NCBI RefSeq assembly: GCF_947494025.1
Contig: NZ_CANLTQ010000003.1
Span: forward strand, 62,001-126,000
Direction: 5' to 3'
Origin: an uncultured Jannaschia sp.
Lineage (GTDB): Bacteria; Pseudomonadota; Alphaproteobacteria; Rhodobacterales; Rhodobacteraceae
Length of the DNA: 64,000 bases
Each line of letters opens with the position of its first letter. Within the stretch, counting starts at the first letter, position 1. Under the pieces are notes generated by a model that saw only the letters and a list, made by a program, of their open reading frames with translations, was not told the DNA's origin and did no database searches. The position numbers and the translations under genes were made by a program. This document shows positions 42,667 to 51,936 of this stretch, piece by piece.

Positions 42667-44190
42667 GTGCGCGGCCCGCACAACATCTGGCGGCTCGTCC
42701 GCACGGCGGGCACGTTCGAGCGGACGGGCGCGATGGAGGTCGTGCTCGAGCAGATGCGCGCCCCGCGGGAGCTGCGGATCGCCGCCCGCGTGCTGGGCTG
42801 GCCGTTCCGCTGGCTGGGCTATGAAGGCGACCCGGACCTGCCGCCGGTGACGCGCGCTGTGACGGCCCTGGGCCCGAGCTACATCAAGCTCGGCCAGATC
42901 CTCTCGACCCGGCCCGACTTCGTCGGCGATGACCTCGCGCGGCAGCTCCGTGTGCTGCAAGACAAGCTGCCGCCGTTCCCGACCGAGATCGCCCGCGCCA
43001 CGGTCGAGGCCGAGCTCGAGGCGCCGGTCGAGGCGATCTTCTCGGAGTTTTCCGGACCCGTCGCCGCGGCCTCCATCGCGCAGGTGCATCAGGCCCGACT
43101 GGCTGCCGACGGACGCCGGGTCGCGGTCAAGATCCTGCGGCCCAACATTGCCCGGGCGTTCCGGCGCGATATCGACGCCTTCTATTTCGCCGCCCGCATG
43201 ATCGAGTGGCTCTCGCCCTCCACCCGCCGCCTGCGCCCGATGGCTGTGATCGGTCATTTCGACAACACCGTCCGCCAGGAGCTCGATCTGCGCACGGAGG
43301 CCGCCGCCGCGGGCGAGTTCGCCGCCAACACCGCGCGCGACGCGGGCTTCCGCGTGCCGCAGGTCGAATGGACGCTGTCGAGCCGGGCGGTGATGACGCT
43401 CGACTGGGAGGAGGGGATCGGCATGTCCGAGGTGGCGGCGATCGACGCCGCCGGCCATGACCGCGTGGTCCTCGCCGAACGCGTTGTCGCGATGTTCCTG
43501 CGCCACGCCCTGCGCGACGGCTATTTTCACGCCGACATGCATCAGGGGAACCTGAAGGTCGCCCCGAACGGCGACATCGTGGCGCTCGACTTCGGCATCA
43601 TGGGGCGCCTCGACGAGTACACGCGCCGGGTCTACGCCGAGATCCTCATGGGCTTTATCCGCAAGGATTACCGTCGCGTGGCCGAGGTCCATTTCGAGGC
43701 TGGCTATGTGCCTGCCGACCGTGACATCGACCTCTTCGCGCAGGCGCTGCGCTCCGTGGGGGAGCCGATCTTCGGCATGGACGCGTCCCGGATTTCGATG
43801 GGGCGCCTTCTGGCCTATCTCTTCGAGGTGACCGAGCGCTTCGGGATGGAGACGCGGACGGAACTCATCCTGCTGCAGCGCACGATGGTCGTGGTGGAAG
43901 GCGTGGCACGCACGCTCGATCCGCGCATGAACCTCTGGACCGCCGCGCGGCCCGAGGTCGAACGCTACATCCGGGAAAATCTGGGTCCAAAGGCCTTTGC
44001 CCGCGATCTCACCCGGACCGCGCGCGTCCTTGCGCGGTTCGGGCCGCACCTGCCGCGTGCGGTGGAGGACGCGCTGCGCCGGCCCGGCCGGGACGTGCCG
44101 CGCGCTCCGCGCCGCGGCGACCGCGCCGTCTGGTTCGTGGCCGGCGTCATCACGACCGCGGCGGCGGCCCTTGTCGCGGCAATGTACTGA
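42667..44190 (+). CDS. ubiB: UbiB atypical kinase-like protein of ubiquinone synthesis
   Basis: A 507-residue ADCK/UbiB protein. The family KxGQ motif reads YIKLGQILSTRPDFV at 72-86; SIAQVHQARLAADGRRVAVKIL is the ATP-binding lysine region; FHADMHQGNLKV and ALDFGIMG are the catalytic and metal-binding loops. A C-terminal membrane anchor (VWFVAGVITTAAAALVAAMY) is present. GTG start directly after the ubiE stop. In many Rhodobacterales coaBC and dut follow; here flagellar genes do. Confidence 0.95.
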   Translation: MRGPHNIWRLVRTAGTFERTGAMEVVLEQMRAPRELRIAARVLGWPFRWLGYEGDPDLPPVTRAVTALGPSYIKLGQILSTRPDFVGDDLARQLRVLQDKLPPFPTEIARATVEAELEAPVEAIFSEFSGPVAAASIAQVHQARLAADGRRVAVKILRPNIARAFRRDIDAFYFAARMIEWLSPSTRRLRPMAVIGHFDNTVRQELDLRTEAAAAGEFAANTARDAGFRVPQVEWTLSSRAVMTLDWEEGIGMSEVAAIDAAGHDRVVLAERVVAMFLRHALRDGYFHADMHQGNLKVAPNGDIVALDFGIMGRLDEYTRRVYAEILMGFIRKDYRRVAEVHFEAGYVPADRDIDLFAQALRSVGEPIFGMDASRISMGRLLAYLFEVTERFGMETRTELILLQRTMVVVEGVARTLDPRMNLWTAARPEVERYIRENLGPKAFARDLTRTARVLARFGPHLPRAVEDALRRPGRDVPRAPRRGDRAVWFVAGVITTAAAALVAAMY

Positions 44191-44208
44191 GGCGCGCCCC
44201 CGCGGGCC

Positions 44209-44877
44209 TTACTGCGCCGCGCGGATCGACTGCATCTCCGTCGTCGGCATCCGCACCCCGCCTTTCAGGACCATCTCCGTCCCGTCGTTGCCCAGCACCA
44301 CCTCGCTGACGGGCGCGTAATGCGCCACCGGGGTCCGGTCGAGCTGCATGTCGCCCGCCCAGGATTCGACGTGCAGGTCGTAGAGGCCGGGCGGCACCGC
44401 ACCGGCCTGCGCCGCCGACGGCCATCCGATGGTTTCCGCGTCGGGGTCGATCGCATGGCGTCCCACCTCGTTGCCGGACGCATCGACGACGACCAGTTCG
44501 GCGCGGTCGGCGGCCGTCGCGATCGCGGTATGGAGCACGGTGCTCATGCCGTCATGGGCAACCGGCCCCTCGTGACGCACCTCCATGCCGATGAAGCTTG
44601 CCGCGCTGGTGGCGTGCTGGCTGTCGAAGCGGGAGATCATCGACTTCAGCAGTTCGTTGGTTTGCACCGCCTGCTCGACATTCGAGAAGGTGGCGAGCTG
44701 TGCGGTGTATTCCGTGGCATCCGTCGGCTCCATCGGATCCTGGTTGCGGATTTGCGCGGTCAGCAGTTTCAGGAACATCTCGAAATCGCCGCTGGCCTGG
44801 GCGGCGGCCGTGTCGTTCGAGCCGGCCGCCTTGGCGGCCGTGGCTTGCGGGGTGGAAGTCGGGGAGGTGACGTCCAT
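44209..44877 (-). CDS. flgD: Flagellar hook assembly scaffold FlgD
   Basis: A 222-residue hook-cap protein. The N-terminal FlgD block is DFEMFLKLLTAQIRNQDPMEPTDATEYTAQLATFSNVEQ, given here in part; the C-terminus has the FlgD immunoglobulin/tudor-type region ending MQSIRAAQ. Exported by the flagellar type III apparatus, so no Sec signal. It follows fliK by 9 bases. Convergent with ubiB. Confidence 0.95.
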   Translation of the reverse strand: MDVTSPTSTPQATAAKAAGSNDTAAAQASGDFEMFLKLLTAQIRNQDPMEPTDATEYTAQLATFSNVEQAVQTNELLKSMISRFDSQHATSAASFIGMEVRHEGPVAHDGMSTVLHTAIATAADRAELVVVDASGNEVGRHAIDPDAETIGWPSAAQAGAVPPGLYDLHVESWAGDMQLDRTPVAHYAPVSEVVLGNDGTEMVLKGGVRMPTTEMQSIRAAQ

Positions 44878-44886
44878 AGGATTCTC

Positions 44887-46326
44887 CTAGATGCGGATGT
44901 CGAGGCGGCCGCGCGGGACGGCCGGCGCGGCGATGGCGGGGTGGGGCGTGTCGGGCAGGGCGTCGGACGAGTCCGCCGCCTCACCAGCGGGCGTGCGGTC
45001 GCGCGGCAGGGCCGCCTCGCGCCGATCCCGACCGCCCGAGATGTCGAACCCGTCGAGCGCGAGTCCCTCCGACAGCAGGGTCCGGTGCAGGCCTTCGAGC
45101 TGACGGCGCACGGCTTCGACCGATTCCGGGCGTTCGACATGCACCACAAGGCTCAGACCGCGCTCGGTCGTTGCAAGGGTGAGCTTCAGCTTTCCCAGCT
45201 CGGCCGGGGCCAGCTCCAGTTCGGTGCTCAACTCGCCCGGGCCGTTGCGCAGCGTGACGCCATCGGCCTCGGCCTTCGCCGCCAGCTCCTGCAGCCGTTG
45301 CACGATTCCGCCCCTCAGCTCGGGCAAGGGGACCGCGCGAAGCTCCGGGGTGCCGGGCCGGGGCTCGGCACGGGTCTCCTCGCGACCGGCGGTCACGGCG
45401 TCGGGTTCGGGGATGGTATCGGCGATGACGGTTTCGGTTGTCGAAGCCGTGTCCGGGGCGGGGGACGGCATCGGGTTTGCCGGCGTGCCGGTGGTGTTCG
45501 CGGCCGGCATCGGCAGTTCGGGCTTCGATGAGCCGGGTTTCGGTTCGGCGCCGGCCGGCGTCTCGTCTGGCACACGCTGCCCGTCGGTCGGGATCGCCGG
45601 CGCCGCGCTGCCGGGTTCGACGAACGCCCGCGGCGGCACGGGCACGGCGTCGCCCTGCCGCGCATCCGCCTGCGGAACGCGGGACGAGGTCGCGTCGGCG
45701 GCGTGTCTGCGCGGTTCGGAGCGTGTCGATCCGGGCGTGCCGACGATTCCGACCTGTGCGGCAGGCCGATCCCGCGCCTGTTCGCCAGTCGCGACACCGG
45801 CGGCAAGGGGCGCGACGTTCGCGGGGGGCGCCGAGTTCGACGGAGGCGCCTGCGTTTTTATTTCGGGATCGGCTTCGGGTGTATCGATGTCCGGCGTTTC
45901 TTCGGTCGGGACGATCGCATTGGCGGAGGATTGCGCGGTCGCCTGCACCGACGGCGTGGCCCGCTCCGTCGTCGGCTCCGCAGCTTCCGACGTCGGAGAG
46001 CTGTCCGGCGTATCGCTTCCGGCCACCGGCCGGGCCGGCCGCTCAACCGCGTCGAGCGCCGCGCGAAGCCAATCGGGGATCGCATGTCCCGCGATCTCTC
46101 CCTCCAACGCCGTCGCGCCCTCTGCCGGCATCTCCAGCTTGACCTCGCGAGCCGGGCCGTTGCCCTCGCGGCCGATTTCGGTGCCGATGGCGGTCAGGGC
46201 GGCGAGCAGGGATTCAAAGGTCGCGCCGTTCTCGTCGCCTTGTTCCGTTGTCGCTCCGTCCGCCGGGGCGACCGGGGCCGATTTGCCGGTGGAGGGGGTA
46301 AGAGCGGTCAGGAACTCGGGCGTCAT
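44887..46326 (-). CDS. fliK: Flagellar hook-length control protein FliK
   Basis: A 479-residue protein with a low-complexity Pro/Ala/Thr-rich N-terminal two-thirds and a C-terminal Flg_hook domain: GELSTELELAPAELGKLKL and LSLVVHVERPESVEAVRRQLEGLH. FliK measures the hook and switches export specificity. In tandem with flgD, with a divergent FlgJ-like gene upstream. Confidence 0.9.
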   Translation of the reverse strand: MTPEFLTALTPSTGKSAPVAPADGATTEQGDENGATFESLLAALTAIGTEIGREGNGPAREVKLEMPAEGATALEGEIAGHAIPDWLRAALDAVERPARPVAGSDTPDSSPTSEAAEPTTERATPSVQATAQSSANAIVPTEETPDIDTPEADPEIKTQAPPSNSAPPANVAPLAAGVATGEQARDRPAAQVGIVGTPGSTRSEPRRHAADATSSRVPQADARQGDAVPVPPRAFVEPGSAAPAIPTDGQRVPDETPAGAEPKPGSSKPELPMPAANTTGTPANPMPSPAPDTASTTETVIADTIPEPDAVTAGREETRAEPRPGTPELRAVPLPELRGGIVQRLQELAAKAEADGVTLRNGPGELSTELELAPAELGKLKLTLATTERGLSLVVHVERPESVEAVRRQLEGLHRTLLSEGLALDGFDISGGRDRREAALPRDRTPAGEAADSSDALPDTPHPAIAAPAVPRGRLDIRI

Positions 46327-46440
46327 GCGGCATCCGGCGGAGAATCGACGTGTTCATCACGATCTACGGCTCGGGCATTACGAAAACCTTTACCTCCGCG
46401 TGGTCCAACCGCGACGTTCCGATCCAGAACGGAGGCGTGC

Positions 46441-46722
46441 ATGACCCAGCCCATAACCTTCCCGATGCCCGGGGGAGCCGCTCCGTCCGCGCCTGCGGTC
46501 GATCCGCGCGAGGCCGCCTTGCGCAAGCAGGCGGAGCAGCTCGAGGGCCTGCTCTTCGCACAACTCCTCAGCGTCTCCGGCACCGGATCGCCGTCACCCG
46601 CGGGCGGGGGGGAAACGCAGTTCGACAGCTTCCTGCGCCAGGCACAGGCCGACGCGGTCGCGCAGAGCGGACAGACGGGGCTCGCAGAGGCGATCTACCG
46701 CTCGCTGGCAAAGCGGGTCTGA
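46441..46722 (+). CDS. FlgJ-like rod-binding protein (short form)
   Basis: A 93-residue protein consisting of the FlgJ rod-binding domain only: REAALRKQAEQLEGLLFAQLL and the end TGLAEAIYRSLAKRV. The peptidoglycan-hydrolase domain of E. coli FlgJ is absent, as in other alphaproteobacteria. GGAGG precedes the ATG. Divergent to fliK over a 114-base gap that should hold promoters for both; I found no CtrA box there. Confidence 0.82.
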   Translation: MTQPITFPMPGGAAPSAPAVDPREAALRKQAEQLEGLLFAQLLSVSGTGSPSPAGGGETQFDSFLRQAQADAVAQSGQTGLAEAIYRSLAKRV

Positions 46723-46749
46723 GCGGACGCGCTCACCCGTAGCGCGGGG

Positions 46750-47277
46750 TCAGCTTTCCGAGCCGTCATCCCCTTCGCCGGGGCGCAGCCCATGGGGCGG
46801 GTCGGCAACGATGCGCCCGGTGGCGATGTCCACGGTGGGCACGGCCTCGCGGGTGAAGGGCAGAAGGATCGAGGCGCCCCTGCGGGGCCGCACCTCCAGT
46901 AGATCGCCCGCGCCGTGATCGTGGATCGCATGGACGCGGCCGAGCTCGACGCCGCCGGTGTCGAGCACCGTGAGGCCGATCAGGTCGGAATGGTAATACT
47001 CGTCCTCGTCGGGGGCGGGCAGCGCGTCGCGATGCGCCCAAAGACGCTGCCCGCGCAGGGCCTCGGCCGCTTCCTTGTGGGGCACCCCCGCGAGGCGGAC
47101 GGCATAGCCACCCTTGACGGGGCGTACGATGGTCAGCTTGCGCACGGAACCGTCGTCGAGCGTCAGCGGTCCGTAATCGCCGATGGCCGACGGCTCGGCG
47201 CAGAAGCTCTTGACGCGGACCTCGCCGCGCACGCCGTAGCTGCCGGTGACAACGCCGAGGCAGACGTGGTTCTTCAT
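46750..47277 (-). CDS. rimM: Ribosome maturation factor RimM
   Basis: A 175-residue 16S processing factor acting on the 30S head with S19. Start MKNHVCLGVVTGSYGVRGEVRVKSF (shown in part), PRC-barrel segment EDEYYHSDLIGLTVLDTGG and IVADPPHGLRPGE at the end. Last gene of the leftward ffh-rpsP unit; trmD, its usual next neighbour, is not here. Confidence 0.95.
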   Translation of the reverse strand: MKNHVCLGVVTGSYGVRGEVRVKSFCAEPSAIGDYGPLTLDDGSVRKLTIVRPVKGGYAVRLAGVPHKEAAEALRGQRLWAHRDALPAPDEDEYYHSDLIGLTVLDTGGVELGRVHAIHDHGAGDLLEVRPRRGASILLPFTREAVPTVDIATGRIVADPPHGLRPGEGDDGSES

Positions 47278-47305
47278 CGCGAAATCCGTATGGCGGACGA
47301 CGGAA

Positions 47306-47340
47306 GGGAGCCTGCCGGACCCTGGATCCGCAAGGCTCCC
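47306..47340. repeat. Hairpin between rpsP and rimM
   Basis: GGGAGCCT and AGGCTCCC, an 8-base perfect stem with a 19-base loop, in the 106-base gap. A second GC stem (GCGGGGC/GCCCCGC) lies between it and rpsP. Could set mRNA levels of rimM relative to rpsP. Confidence 0.5.
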
Positions 47341-47383
47341 GATGGCGGCGGGGCCGCCCGATGGCCGCCCCGCGCCGTGATTC

Positions 47384-47797
47384 TCACTCGGAGGCGGCGC
47401 CTTCGGTCGTGGCCTCCTCGGCGGGGGCGTTCTTCGCCTCCTCTTCGGCGGCCTTCAGCGCGGCGGCCTTTTCCTCGCGCTCCTTGGTGCGCTCCTGCGC
47501 CTTCTTGCCCGGCTCGGCCTTTTTCATGTTGGCGCGGGTCTTCTTCTCGGTGACGCCGGCCGCCTCGAGGAACCGCGAAACGCGGTCGGTCGGCTGCGCG
47601 CCGTTCGCGAGCCAATGCTGCACGCGCTCCATGTTCATCTTGACGCGGTCCTCGCTGTCCTTGGGCAGGAGCGGGCTGTAGGTCCCGAGCTTCTCGATGA
47701 AGCGGCCGTCACGGGCCATGCGGCTGTCCGCGGCGACGATGGAATAGTACGGGCGCTTCTTGGAGCCGCCACGGGCGAGCCTGATCTTCATTGCCAT
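47384..47797 (-). CDS. rpsP: 30S ribosomal protein S16, long form
   Basis: A 137-residue S16. The ribosomal core [19 protein letters not shown] to about residue 85 ([10 protein letters not shown]) is standard. It is followed by a 50-residue Ala/Glu/Lys-rich tail ([20 protein letters not shown]) that E. coli S16 lacks but alphaproteobacteria often have. 25 bases downstream of the chorismate mutase gene. Confidence 0.97.
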   Translation of the reverse strand: MAMKIRLARGGSKKRPYYSIVAADSRMARDGRFIEKLGTYSPLLPKDSEDRVKMNMERVQHWLANGAQPTDRVSRFLEAAGVTEKKTRANMKKAEPGKKAQERTKEREEKAAALKAAEEEAKNAPAEEATTEGAASE

Positions 47798-47822
47798 GAT
47801 GTGTTCTCCGTTCAGGGGCAGT

Positions 47823-48119
47823 TCAGGATTGGTGTTTCCGGTGGTGTCGGATGACTTCCTCGATGATGAAGGCGAGGAATTCCTTGGCGAAGGCGGGGTC
47901 GAGCCCCGCTTCCTGCGCGAGCCGCTCGAGCCGGGCGATCTGCTGCTCTTCCCGGGCGGGGTCGGAGGGCGGCAGGTCGTGCTCGGCCTTTAGCCGGCCC
48001 ACGGCCTGCGTGCGCGTGAATCGCTCCGCCAGCGTGTAGACGAGGATCGCGTCGAGGCGGTCGATCGCGGCCCGATGTTCCGCGAGAAGCGCGGCGGCGC
48101 GGTCGGCGGTATCGGTCAT
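47823..48119 (-). CDS. Chorismate mutase (AroQ type)
   Basis: A 98-residue all-helical chorismate mutase making prephenate for Phe and Tyr. Typical features are [24 protein letters not shown], then [21 protein letters not shown] overlaps the stop of the GNAT gene upstream (ATGA). Its presence between ffh and rpsP is a known arrangement in Rhodobacterales. Confidence 0.88.
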   Translation of the reverse strand: MTDTADRAAALLAEHRAAIDRLDAILVYTLAERFTRTQAVGRLKAEHDLPPSDPAREEQQIARLERLAQEAGLDPAFAKEFLAFIIEEVIRHHRKHQS

Positions 48120-48679
48120 GTCGTCTCCCCCGCACTCCAGTGACGCCAGATGGTCACCGTGCCGTCATAGGCCGTCCCTGCGGGACGTGCGCCGAGGCGG
48201 GCGGCGAGACGTTCGGACCGGACGTTGCCGATTGTGACGTAGCTCGCGAGCGACGGCAGATGCAGCACGTGGCGGGCATGGTCGCGTGCCGCTCCGGCCG
48301 CCTCGAAGGCGAGGCCCCGACCCTCGAACCGGTCGACCAGAAGCCAGCCCAGCTCGTGCTCCGCATCCCCCGGCTCGGTCCCGATGAGGACGAAGCCCGC
48401 GATCTCGCCCGCATGTTCGATGGTCCAGCCCCCGTGGCCGCGCAGGAGCCAGGTCGCGGTCATGCCGCAGAAGTCCGACCAGGTCTGCTCCGCCGTCCAC
48501 GGTCCGCCCATATGGGCGCCGCGCTCGGTTCCGGTGATGTCGTGAAGCGCCTCGAAATCCGTCAGGCGCGGCGCGCGCAGGACGCAGCGCGGCGTGCGCA
48601 GGACAGGGACGAGCGCCTCCAGCGCGGCGGCGCGGGCGGCGGCGTCGGGCGTGACCGGAATGTCGAGCGGCGCGATCAT
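48116..48679 (-). CDS. GNAT acetyltransferase, RimJ/RimL type (copy 1)
   Basis: A 187-residue GNAT enzyme: TPRCVLRAPRLTDFEALHDI near the start, HELGWLLVDRFEGRGLAFEA as the acetyl-CoA site and TIGNVRSERLAARLGA near the end. It probably acetylates a protein N-terminus or small amine; target unknown. Coupled by ATGA overlaps to the GNAT gene upstream and the mutase gene downstream. Confidence 0.85.
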   Translation of the reverse strand: MIAPLDIPVTPDAAARAAALEALVPVLRTPRCVLRAPRLTDFEALHDITGTERGAHMGGPWTAEQTWSDFCGMTATWLLRGHGGWTIEHAGEIAGFVLIGTEPGDAEHELGWLLVDRFEGRGLAFEAAGAARDHARHVLHLPSLASYVTIGNVRSERLAARLGARPAGTAYDGTVTIWRHWSAGETT

Positions 48680-49209
48680 GCCCGCGCCTCCGGCGTCGGA
48701 TGGCGGTAGACCCGCACATCGTCGCCCGCCGTCTCGGCCGCTTCGTCGCGGCTGGCGCCCAGCCGCTCCGCCACGGCGATCGAGGCGGCGTTGTCGGGAT
48801 GGATGTAGCTTACGGCCGTGTGCCAGCCGAGCGTGTCGTAGGCATGGGCCCGGCCCGCGCGGGCGGCCTCCGTCGCGATGCCCTGACCCTCGGCCTCCTC
48901 GGACCAGAGCGTCCAGCCGATCTCCTGCTCCGCCCAGCCGGCGGGGAACCAGGGGCCGGCCGCGCCGAGGGGGATGTCGCCGCCCCGGCGGGAAACGACG
49001 AACATACCGTAGCCGCGCAGCACCCAGTGGCCGATCATGTGCCCGAAGGCCCGCCAGGCATTCGCCTCCGACGGCTCCGCCCCGCGCACGAAGCGCGACC
49101 GGTCCGACAGGGCGAAGTCGCACCAGTACGGCCAATCCGCGGCCACGGGGGCGCGGAGCGTCAGGCGCTCGGTCTCGAGCACCGGGGTTCCGGAAAGCGA
49201 GACGGTCAC
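48676..49209 (-). CDS. GNAT acetyltransferase, RimJ/RimL type (copy 2)
   Basis: A 177-residue paralogue of the next gene: LETERLTLRAPVAADWPYW, EQEIGWTLWSEEAEGQGIATEA as the CoA site and SYIHPDNAASIAVAERLGA. GTG start at 49209, overlapping the ffh stop (GTGA). The pair suggests a tandem duplication followed by divergence. Confidence 0.85.
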   Translation of the reverse strand: MTVSLSGTPVLETERLTLRAPVAADWPYWCDFALSDRSRFVRGAEPSEANAWRAFGHMIGHWVLRGYGMFVVSRRGGDIPLGAAGPWFPAGWAEQEIGWTLWSEEAEGQGIATEAARAGRAHAYDTLGWHTAVSYIHPDNAASIAVAERLGASRDEAAETAGDDVRVYRHPTPEARA

Positions 49210-50705
49210 TTCTTGCGCCCGAGCCCGCCGAGGCCCGGAGGCAGGGCCCCGCCGCCGAACGGATTGCCGCCGCCCATGCCGGGCATGCCGCCGAGCTGCT
49301 TGGCCGCGGCCTGCATCGCGGCGGGATCCATCTGCGACGGGTCGGGCAGGCCGCCATCCGGACCCTTGCCGCCCATCATCGCCATCGCCTTCTTGAGCAT
49401 GCCGCCCTTGCCCATCTTCTTCATCATGTCCGCCATCTGGCGGTGCATCTTGATGAGCTGGTTCAGCTCGGAGACCTCGAGCCCCGCGCCCTTCGCGATG
49501 CGCTTCTTGCGGCTCGCCTGCAGGAGCGCGGGATTGGCGCGCTCCTTCTTGGTCATCGAGTCGATCAGGGCGATCTGCCGCTTGAGGACCGAGTCGTCGA
49601 TCCCGGCGGCGCTCATCTGCTTCTGCATCTTTCCCATGCCGGGGAGCATGCCCATCATGCCCTCCATACCGCCCATCTTCTGCATTTGCTGCAGCTGGCC
49701 CTTGAGGTCGTTCATGTTGAAGAGGCCCTTCTGGAACCGCTTCATCATGCGTTCCTGCGCCTCGACCTCCATCGTGGCCTGAGCCTTCTCGACCAGCGCG
49801 ACGATGTCGCCCATGCCGAGGATGCGTCCGGCGATGCGGGACGGATCGAAGGTTTCCAGCGCGTCCATCTTCTCGCCGAGGCCAACGAAGCGGATCGGCT
49901 TGCCGGTCACCGCGCGCATCGAGAGCGCGGCGCCGCCGCGGCCATCGCCATCCATCCGGGTCAGGATCACGCCGGTCACGCCGACCTTGGCGTCGAACTC
50001 CTCGGCCACCTCGACGGCGACCTGACCGGTCAGGCCGTCCACCACGAGCAGCGTCTCGCGCGGGCTGACGGCGGCATGAACCTCCGCCACCTCGTCCATC
50101 AGCACCTGGTCGATCTGCAACCGGCCGGCGGTGTCGAGCATGTAGACGTCGTAGCCGCCGAGCGCCGCCTGCTGCTTGGCGCGCTTGGCGATGTCGACGG
50201 GTCGCTGGCCGGCGACGATAGGCAGCGTGTCGACGCCGATCTGCGTGCCGAGGATGGCGAGCTGCTCCATCGCGGCGGGACGGTTCACGTCGAGCGAGGC
50301 CATCAGGACGCGCTTGCCCTCGCGCTCGTGCAGGCGCTTGGCGATCTTCGCCGTGGTGGTCGTCTTGCCGCCGCCCTGCAGGCCGACCATCAGGATCGGC
50401 GCGGGCGGGTTGTCGATCTTGAGCGGCGGGATGCCTTCCTCGCCGGCGAGAACCTGCTGCAACTCGTCGTGGACGATCTTGACGACCTGCTGGCCGGGCG
50501 TGATCGACCTGGTGACGGCGGCGCCGGTGGCTTTGGCGGTGACGCGTTTGACGAAGTCGCGGGCGACGGGGAGGGAGACGTCGGCCTCCAGAAGCGCCAC
50601 GCGCACCTCCCGCATGGCGGTGCGGACGTCGTCCTCGCTGAGCGCGCCCTGCTTGGTGAGGCGGTCGAAAACGCCGCCAAGGCGGTCTGACAGGCTCTCG
50701 AACAT
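49206..50705 (-). CDS. ffh: Signal recognition particle protein Ffh
   Basis: A 499-residue SRP54 GTPase that targets membrane proteins. G domain: GLQGGGKTTTTAKIAKRL, DVNRPAAMEQL, DTAGRLQID, TRMDGDGRGGA. The methionine-rich M domain (QLQQMQKMGGMEGMMGMLPG in part) binds signal peptides and 4.5S RNA. The C-terminus is a Gly/Met/Pro tail. ATG at 50705 has a good RBS; first gene of the leftward operon. No 4.5S RNA gene was recognised upstream. Confidence 0.97.
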   Translation of the reverse strand: MFESLSDRLGGVFDRLTKQGALSEDDVRTAMREVRVALLEADVSLPVARDFVKRVTAKATGAAVTRSITPGQQVVKIVHDELQQVLAGEEGIPPLKIDNPPAPILMVGLQGGGKTTTTAKIAKRLHEREGKRVLMASLDVNRPAAMEQLAILGTQIGVDTLPIVAGQRPVDIAKRAKQQAALGGYDVYMLDTAGRLQIDQVLMDEVAEVHAAVSPRETLLVVDGLTGQVAVEVAEEFDAKVGVTGVILTRMDGDGRGGAALSMRAVTGKPIRFVGLGEKMDALETFDPSRIAGRILGMGDIVALVEKAQATMEVEAQERMMKRFQKGLFNMNDLKGQLQQMQKMGGMEGMMGMLPGMGKMQKQMSAAGIDDSVLKRQIALIDSMTKKERANPALLQASRKKRIAKGAGLEVSELNQLIKMHRQMADMMKKMGKGGMLKKAMAMMGGKGPDGGLPDPSQMDPAAMQAAAKQLGGMPGMGGGNPFGGGALPPGLGGLGRKK

Positions 50706-50878
50706 CGCGTTTCTCCTCGGTCTCGGGGTTCCCCGAACAGATGGGGTCGCCCGGCGAATGCACAAACGCCCCCGCGGGCGTACAACGCTGGCGGAGGGCG
50801 ATCCCCGGCTGGGCCGGGGACCGGAAGGCTGACGCTTCCGGGTCGGGGGCGCGGATAGAGGAGGGAACGGCCGGGGTC

Positions 50879-50907
50879 AAGGGTGCGGCCGGCCGGGCCG
50901 CACCCTT
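50879..50907 (-). terminator. Strong hairpin after the small ORFan gene
   Basis: AAGGGTGCGGCC, 5 bases, GGCCGCACCCTT: a perfect 12-base stem, 5 bases past the stop at 50913. Lacks a clear T-run, so it may end transcription weakly or protect the mRNA end. Confidence 0.5.
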
Positions 50908-50912
50908 GCGTG

Positions 50913-51152
50913 TCAGCCCGGCAAGCTGCCGGGGGCGGGTGTGGCGAGGCCGCCGGTGGCGACGAGGTCGCGACTGGCGGATTGCGGTGCCGGCAGGGTC
51001 TCCGGCGCCGCGTCAGCGGCCCGGTCCGCCGCGTCCGCCCAGAAGGCGCCCGCACGCTGGGCGGCTTGCGCGAAGAACCGCGCGGTCGTTTCGGCCATCA
51101 TCGCCTGTGGCAGAATGAAGGCGGCGGTCATCTGTTTCATGTAGGGGTTCAT
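50913..51152 (-). CDS. Small protein of unknown function
   Basis: A 79-residue protein, MNPYMKQMTAAFILPQAMM then ETTARFFAQAAQRAGAFWADA, ending in a Pro/Ala-rich tail. The first 50 residues would form an amphipathic helix; it has no signal peptide or cysteine. A mild likeness to phasin-type helices is not enough for a call. GAGG precedes the ATG, GC-rich third positions support coding, and a hairpin follows the stop. It stands alone between ffh and azoR. Confidence 0.6.
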   Translation of the reverse strand: MNPYMKQMTAAFILPQAMMAETTARFFAQAAQRAGAFWADAADRAADAAPETLPAPQSASRDLVATGGLATPAPGSLPG

Positions 51153-51268
51153 GTCGCAATCCTCGCGGGGTGGGGACTGGGTGAACGCCGCAGGGTGGCG
51201 GATCCGTTCCCCGCCATTTCGCCGCAGGTGCGAGGTGGCGGGGCACAGGGCATAAACGCGCGGACGGC

Positions 51269-51850
51269 TCAGGCGGCCTGCGCCAGTTCCTCGATCTGGC
51301 TCCGGGCCGTCTCGATGGCTTCGTCGCCCTTCATGTTTTGCTGGTCGGCATAAACGAAGGTGACGTCGGTGATGCCCATGAAGCCGAGGATGTGGCGCAG
51401 ATAAGGGCTCGCATGGTCGATCTCCGATCCGAAACCGGTCCCCGCCGAGGCGTAGGCGACGATGACACGCTTGTTCTCGAGCAGACCGATCGGGCCGTCC
51501 TCGGTGTAGCGGAAGGTTTCGCCGGCGCGGGCCACGAGGTCGATCCACGCCTTGAGCGAGCCGGGAATGCTGAAATTGTAGACCGGCAGGCCGATCAGAA
51601 TCGTGTCGGCGGCGCGAAGTTCGGCGATCAGCTCGTCGGACAGGGCGAGCGTTTCCCGATGCTGGGGCGTGCGCTCTTCGGGGGGCGTGAAGTTCGCGGC
51701 GAGCCACGTGCCGCCGATCTGCGGCACGGCGACGCCGCCCAGATCCCGACGCATGTCGGCAGGCCCGATCCGCGCCTCGATCTGGTCCAGGAGCTTCTGG
51801 GTGACGGAGCCTTCTTCCTTTGCGGACGAGTCGATGCGGAGGACGGTCAT
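51269..51850 (-). CDS. azoR: FMN-dependent NADH:quinone/azo reductase
   Basis: A 193-residue flavodoxin-fold oxidoreductase (AcpD/AzoR). LRIDSSAKEEGSVTQKL at the start, PVYNFSIPGSLKAWIDLVAR for FMN binding and YASAGTGFGSEIDHASPYL at the active site. Probably reduces quinones for detoxification. Divergent from a LysR regulator 169 bases away, the standard arrangement for regulator and target. Confidence 0.93.
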   Translation of the reverse strand: MTVLRIDSSAKEEGSVTQKLLDQIEARIGPADMRRDLGGVAVPQIGGTWLAANFTPPEERTPQHRETLALSDELIAELRAADTILIGLPVYNFSIPGSLKAWIDLVARAGETFRYTEDGPIGLLENKRVIVAYASAGTGFGSEIDHASPYLRHILGFMGITDVTFVYADQQNMKGDEAIETARSQIEELAQAA

Positions 51851-51936
51851 GGCAAAACCCTTCTGAAGTTGTCGATCGCGTAGGCGACGTGACTCCTGAC
51901 CTAGAGAGCCTCGCTGCGCACGCAATCGGATCACAC

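Noticed and set aside
41866-44049. A 727-codon minus-strand frame over ubiE-ubiB
   Set aside because: Low-complexity His/Arg/Gly-rich shadow; the plus-strand ubiE and ubiB genes have full motifs.
46728-46746. Bidirectional terminator between the FlgJ-like gene and rimM
   Set aside because: CGCGCT/AGCGCG is only a 6-base stem and is likely by chance in such GC-rich DNA.
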